A stretch of DNA of 64,000 nucleotides from Catellatospora sp. IY07-71 (GTDB lineage Bacteria; Actinomycetota; Actinomycetes; Mycobacteriales; Micromonosporaceae), in NCBI RefSeq assembly GCF_018326265.1, contig NZ_AP023360.1, forward strand, positions 5,241,501 through 5,305,500, written 5' to 3'. The stretch's first letter is position 1; each line of letters opens with the position of its first letter. A program made the translations under genes and the position numbers. The notes under the pieces were generated by a model. That model was not told where the DNA came from, did not search any database, and worked only from the letters and a program-made list of their open reading frames with translations. Shown one piece after another: positions 59,921 to 64,000 of this stretch.

Positions 59921-62900
59921 TCAGATCGTCACGATGGTCCACTGGTTGTTGGTGCTGGAGTTCGGCGTCCACATGGCGCAGACCGAGCCGGCCGCCGTGT
60001 TGCCCGCACCATCCAACGCGGTGCTGGTGCCACGGTTGATGATCTGGTAGCGACCGTTGCCCATCGAGTTGAGCCGCCATTGCTGGTTGACTCCGCCATT
60101 CCACGCTGACTGCCGGCATGGGGCCCCGTTGGCAGTGTTGCCCCAGCTGTCAGCGACCATCCCGTTGGTACGGTTGACTATCCGGTACCACCCGCCGCCC
60201 AGATCGACGAACTGCCACTGCAGGTTCGTCGAACCGTCCCAGTTCCACTGCTTCACGTTCGATCCCGACGCGACGTTGCCTCCACTGTCGAGCACGAGAC
60301 CGGTCGTGCCGTTGGCGATCCGCACATACCCGGTCGGGACCGGACTGCTGGCCGTCACCACCTTCAGCGAGGCGATGGCGTCATTGTTGCCGGTATTGCG
60401 CAGGTCGGCGTTGTCGGCCGGAATGGTCCAGGAGGTTCCCGTGAAGCCGTCGCTGGAGTAGCCGATGACCTGGTATCCAGGGGAGACCCGAACCGAGGAG
60501 ATGGCCCGCAGGCCGATGCCCCGAGACTGCAGCGCGGCGGCTGAATAGTCGCCCGGCCCCAGCGCCGCGCTGGCCCCGGCATAGTTCACCTCGGTGTACA
60601 CGACTGCCCCGTCGACGGCCTTCTGTGTGACGGTCACCGTGTAGGTGTGCCCGGCCTGGGCGGCGAAGACGAGGACGTCGGTCTCCGGTCTGGTCGCCGT
60701 GACACCGCTTCCGCTGCTGGTGTCGACGACCTGAACGGTTCCCGCCAGTGCGCGGCTGCGCACCTTGACGGTGCCGGCGCGGTCGGCTTTGACGACGATC
60801 TCGTCGGCCTGGCCTGCGCTCCACGTCGCATCGACGGTGTACCCGCCCCGGCCACGCAGACCGGTCACCTTGCCGCTGGGCCACGCCGACGGAAGTGCCG
60901 GCAGCACGTGCAGTTCGCCGTTGTGGCTCTGCAGGAGCATCTCGGCGATGCCGGAGGTGGCGCCGAAGTTGCCGTCGATCTGGAACGGGGGGTGCAGGTC
61001 GAACATGTTCGGCGCCAGCCGGTCGGTCCGCACGAGCAGGCGGATGAGGTTGTGCGCGCGGGCGCCTTCTTCCAGCCGCGCCCAGAAGTTGATCTTCCAG
61101 GCGAGCGACCACCCGGTTCCGTCGTCGCCGCGAAGCTCGAGAGTCCGCCGCGCCGCATTGTAGAGAGCCGGCGTGCCGCGCTTGGTGATCTGGTTGCTGG
61201 GGTGCAGGCCGTACAGGTGGGAGACGTGCCGGTGGTTCGGCTCGGTCTCCACCCAGTCGTACAGCCACTCCATGATGTTGCCCCGGGAACCGACCCGCGT
61301 CGTGGGCAGCCTGTCCCTGGCGGCCAGCACCCTGGTCCGGAAGTCGCTGTCCACGCCCAGCACCTGGCTGGCCTGGGCCACCCCGTTGAACAGGTCACGC
61401 AGAATCTGGTTGTCCATGGTGGGACCGGCGCACACGCTGACGCTGGAGTGATGGTTCAGCTCGGGCGAGTTCGACGGGTTGGTGACCAGGAATCCGAGGG
61501 TCGGCTCCGGAACCAGAGTGTCCAGGAAGAACTGCGCGGCGCCCTTCATCGCCGGGTAGTTCTGCTGCAGGAAGGTGTTGTCGCCGGAGAACAGGTAGTG
61601 ATCCCAGATCATCGTGGCGAGCCAGGCGCCGCCGGTCTGCCACATGCCGGCCGCCGCGAAGTCCACCACCGATGCGCCGCGCCACGCGTCGGTGTTGTGG
61701 TGCGTCACCCAGCCTCCGGCGCCGTACTGCACCTGTGCCACCCGGGCGCCGGTGACCGTGAGGTCCTTGACCATCCGGAATACCGGCTCGAAGCACTCGG
61801 CCAGGTTGGTGGTGTTGGCGTGCCAGTAGTTCATCGGCAGGTTGGCGTTGAGGGTGTACTTCGAGTCCCATGCCGGGTTCAATGAGTCGTTCCAGATGCC
61901 CTGCAGGTTGGCCGGCTGGGTGCCCGGCCGCGAGGACGAGATCAGCAGGTACCGGCCGTACTGGAACAGAAGCGCGGAGAACTGCGGGTCGCTGACGGAG
62001 CTGTGCTGGGCGATCCGGACATCGGTGGTCTGGTCGGCCGCCGAGGTACGGCCCAGATCGAGCGTGACCCGGCCGAACAGAGCCTGGTAGTCGGCCACGT
62101 GCCGGCTGCGGAGAGTGTCATAGGGCGTACCCTGTGCCGCGTTCAGCCGCGCGCGGGCGCTGCCCGAGTAATCGCCGTTGACGTTGCTGTAGCTGACGTA
62201 GCTGGACCCGATGGAGATCAGCAGCGTCACGCTGTCGGCGTTGGTCACGCGTAGGGTGCCCCCCGAGCTGCTGGTGCTGCCTCCCGTGGCGATCGCCTTC
62301 GCCAGCGCGAGGAAACGCACCGAACCGGCGATACCTCGTTGATCTCCCGACCGGCCGTCCACGGCGATCGTCGTGCTGTCCGGGCTGGACATCGTGACGC
62401 GCTGCGGACTGGAGTAAGACGCCGTGAACGAGATGGCCCCAGGCCTGTCTGCCGTCAGGCGCACGGCGATGATCTGGTCAGGCGCGCTGGCGAATGCCTC
62501 ACGCTGATACCGGACGCCGTTCTGCACGTATGAGACCGTGGTGGTGGCGGTGGTCAGGTCCAGGTAGCGGGTGTACTGCGACGACGTGCCGGCGGGGAAC
62601 GCCAGGTTCAGGTTGCCGATCGTCTGGTAGGCCAGCTGGCCGGCTGGCCGGCCGAGCATGTTCTGGTCGATCATGCTCTGGGCCTGGCTCCACTGGTTGG
62701 CGAAGACCAGGCGCCGGATCTCCGCCAGAGCGCCGGCGCCTTGCGTGTTGCTGTAGTCGTGCGGGCCCCCGGCCCACACCGTGTCCTCGTTGAGCTGGAA
62801 CCGTTCAGTGTCGGTGTTGCCGAACACCATGGCACCCAGGCGTCCGTTGCCGATGGGAAGCGCACGCAGCCAGTCGGTCCCGGCGCTTTCGTCATACCAG

Positions 62901-63042
62901 AGAGCAAGGTCGTTGGCCGCCAGCACCTGCGGTGGAACTATCGCGCCGGCCGAGGCCGCCGCGGTCCATGCCCCTGGCGCCAACACCGCCCCAGCTCCAG
63001 CCACCGCGGCCCGAGCAGCCGCCTTCGTGATAGGTCTGTCAT
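59921..63042 (-). CDS. Secreted GH95 alpha-L-fucosidase with crystallin and ricin modules; frameshift in signal peptide
   Basis: The main frame (GTG 63004 downward, 1027 residues) holds a GH95 domain. It has NTDTERFQLNEDTVWAGGPH, TLNANLPMNYW (the two Asn that activate water), IMEWLYDW (acid Glu) and PPFQIDGNFG (Asp). A beta/gamma-crystallin-like domain follows (VYTEVNYAGASAALGPGDYS) and then a ricin-type lectin domain to the end. GH95 enzymes act on alpha-1,2-L-fucosides; some act on L-galactosides. The natural start is ATG 63042 with GGAGG, giving the Tat signal TDLSRRRLLG, but one base is missing before AAVAGAGAVLAPGAW. Adding one G at about 63012 restores a perfect Tat-secreted protein. 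Confidence 0.88.
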
Positions 63043-63102
63043 GTGTCCTCCAAAGCAGGAGCGCTTGTCGGGCCGTCCGGGCGACGGCCTCGGCACGTCT
63101 GA

Positions 63103-63210
63103 TCAGTTACGAATGGTCCGTTGCTGCTCGGTGCCGCCGTGGTGGCACCAGAGATGGATCCTGGTGCCGTCGGTGGTGCCACGCCCGCTGTCGGCCAGGC
63201 TGATGCTGCT
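63103..63210 (-). pseudogene. Ricin-type lectin (CBM13) C-terminal fragment
   Basis: The minus strand reads LADSGRGTTDGTRIHLWCHH, then GGTEQQRTIRN and a stop. This is one ricin repeat with its QxW motif decayed to QQR. Upstream similarity is lost. It lies just upstream of the GH95 gene and is probably the tail of a lost secreted hydrolase. Confidence 0.5.
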
Positions 63211-63441
63211 GGGTGCCGACCCGGATCGACCACTCCACCGGCTGCCACGGCTGCGACGGCAGGCCGGCCAGAATCCGCCCGGCAGGCCCGGACAGCCGAG
63301 CTGACAGAGAACCCATTGGTACTCCCGGAACTCGAGGGCGCGGTCGACCGGAGACTCCCTGCCACTTCGCCACGCGGCTTCAGGTGTTGAGGGCGGCCCT
63401 CTGCCCCAGGCCGTAGTCCCATGGGGACCGTGCAACGCTAG

Positions 63442-63476
63442 CGACATCAGACGTCACATGTCAACGACTGATGTCG
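63442..63476. repeat. 9-bp inverted repeat with 17-nt spacer
   Basis: CGACATCAG (63442-63450) and CTGATGTCG (63468-63476) are exact complements. The wide spacer fits a regulatory site better than a terminator. Confidence 0.4.
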
Positions 63477-63625
63477 ATCCTGTGTCAGTCGGCCCCGAGA
63501 GGCGTCGTCGAGCCTGTCGTCTTCCGATTCGGCACCGCTCGGCGTCGGCGCGTGGTGTGTGGCCGGGGTTCAGGGGGTTCACAGTCCAGGGCGCCGGCGT
63601 GCTCGCCGGGCAAAATCGACGTTCG

Positions 63626-63654
63626 TTGACGTAAGACATCATACGATCTATGGT
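63626..63654 (+). promoter_or_regulatory. Promoter-like sequence with possible GntR-type site
   Basis: TTGACG (63626) and TATGGT (63649) are 17 bp apart. ATCATACGAT (63638-63647), similar to GntR/FadR-type operators, lies in the spacer. No gene downstream could be supported within the window. Confidence 0.35.
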
Positions 63655-64000
63655 TGGTGGCGCGGGCGGCCCGAAGCTCCAAACGGATGTCGTCCGGCCA
63701 TGTGCAAATGCGACATAGAGAAGCCAGAAGCTTCTGGCCTGCTGTCCTGGTGGCGGACCAGCCCGGGCGGGGCGCAGAAGTGCACCGAGGCGCGTTCCAC
63801 AGTCCTCGGCGCGGACGTTCTGCGAGGGAGACGCGTCGTTCGCCGGTCACCCCACCGGTGCACCGATGGTCCCGCGCAGATCGACGTCGCCGCCGGCTAC
63901 CGCTGACAGCGATGGCGATCCGGCCCGCCCACTGCGCGACGGGTACCGCGCGCATGTCCCCGACCGCCGCGCGTAGGACGACGGCGTGGCAGCGCCCGCA

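Larger units (their letters stand above)
63211..64000. other. 790-bp stretch without a supported gene
   Basis: Open frames on both strands lack domains and ribosome sites. It holds one long inverted repeat and one promoter-like sequence, listed separately. A gene starting beyond the window end is possible. Confidence 0.35.

Noticed and set aside
63485-63955. 156-residue minus-strand frame near the window end
   Set aside because: Arg-rich shadow-like composition, no domain, crosses the promoter-like sequence.

Overview
The window is GC-rich DNA with GC-rich third codon positions, frequent GTG starts and many divergent or convergent gene pairs. This is typical of a filamentous or soil actinobacterium. 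The full kdp system with a tiny gene ahead of kdpF, several secreted polysaccharide-degrading enzymes with ricin-type or CBM2 modules, and PucR, LacI and TetR regulators would fit the Micromonosporales. That family-level placement is inference. No rRNA, tRNA or CRISPR array was found.

Left half (about 1-33.5 kb): ion homeostasis and stress. After the 3' part of a secreted CHAP plus C39-like peptidase gene come nhaA, three paralogous CBS-domain genes, two NhaD/ArsB-type transporters each coupled to a CBS gene, a PucR-type regulator beside an ABC exporter, a Ca2+/cation antiporter, a KhtT/KhtU-like K+/H+ antiporter pair, a thioredoxin-fold protein with a TetR repressor (each preceded by a matching palindromic operator), KtrAB, and the complete Kdp system: a 27-residue ORF, kdpF, A, B, C, then kdpD, kdpE and a second kdpD. 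A 25-bp element, GCCGACCAGACTTCCCGGC at its core, recurs in one orientation 28-40 bp ahead of the best-supported starts of five transcription units. These units carry nhaA, a CBS/NhaD pair, the cation antiporter, an unknown membrane-anchored protein and a STAS protein. It looks like the operator or promoter of an undescribed ion/stress regulon.

Junction (about 33.6-33.83 kb): the C-terminal end of a tyrosine recombinase is cut off exactly where the carbohydrate region begins, suggesting an island boundary.

Right half (about 33.8-63 kb): arabinoxylan use. There is a GH120 beta-xylosidase, a YesL-like membrane protein, two LplB/LplC-type sugar permeases, a lipoprotein solute-binding protein, a LacI regulator, and an overlapping GH51-GH43-GH39 operon preceded by a GH127 remnant. 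Near-identical LacI-type operators lie ahead of both the binding-protein gene and the regulator gene. A TnpB-like RuvC nuclease gene with an apparent 1-nt frameshift sits between these two units. An orphan IS605/TnpB-type right end lies between the binding protein and its permeases. Further right are a frameshifted flavoprotein, a DUF2855 protein, an AA10 LPMO with CBM2, a GH11 xylanase with a CBM13 module and GAAA-N-TTTC-type promoter sites, and a very large GH95 alpha-fucosidase with beta/gamma-crystallin and ricin modules. Between them lies a gene graveyard of remnants: histidine kinase, PaaX, MmcQ/YjbR, mycothiol-dependent isomerase family, glycosyltransferase, IS5 transposase and ricin lectin.

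Functionally, the secreted LPMO, GH11 and GH95 would open plant polymers. The ABC importer would bring in arabinoxylo-oligosaccharides, and the cytoplasmic GH120, GH43, GH51 and GH39 enzymes would finish them. Three genes (TnpB-like, flavoprotein, GH95) are each broken by a single base, so sequence error must be excluded before calling them pseudogenes.
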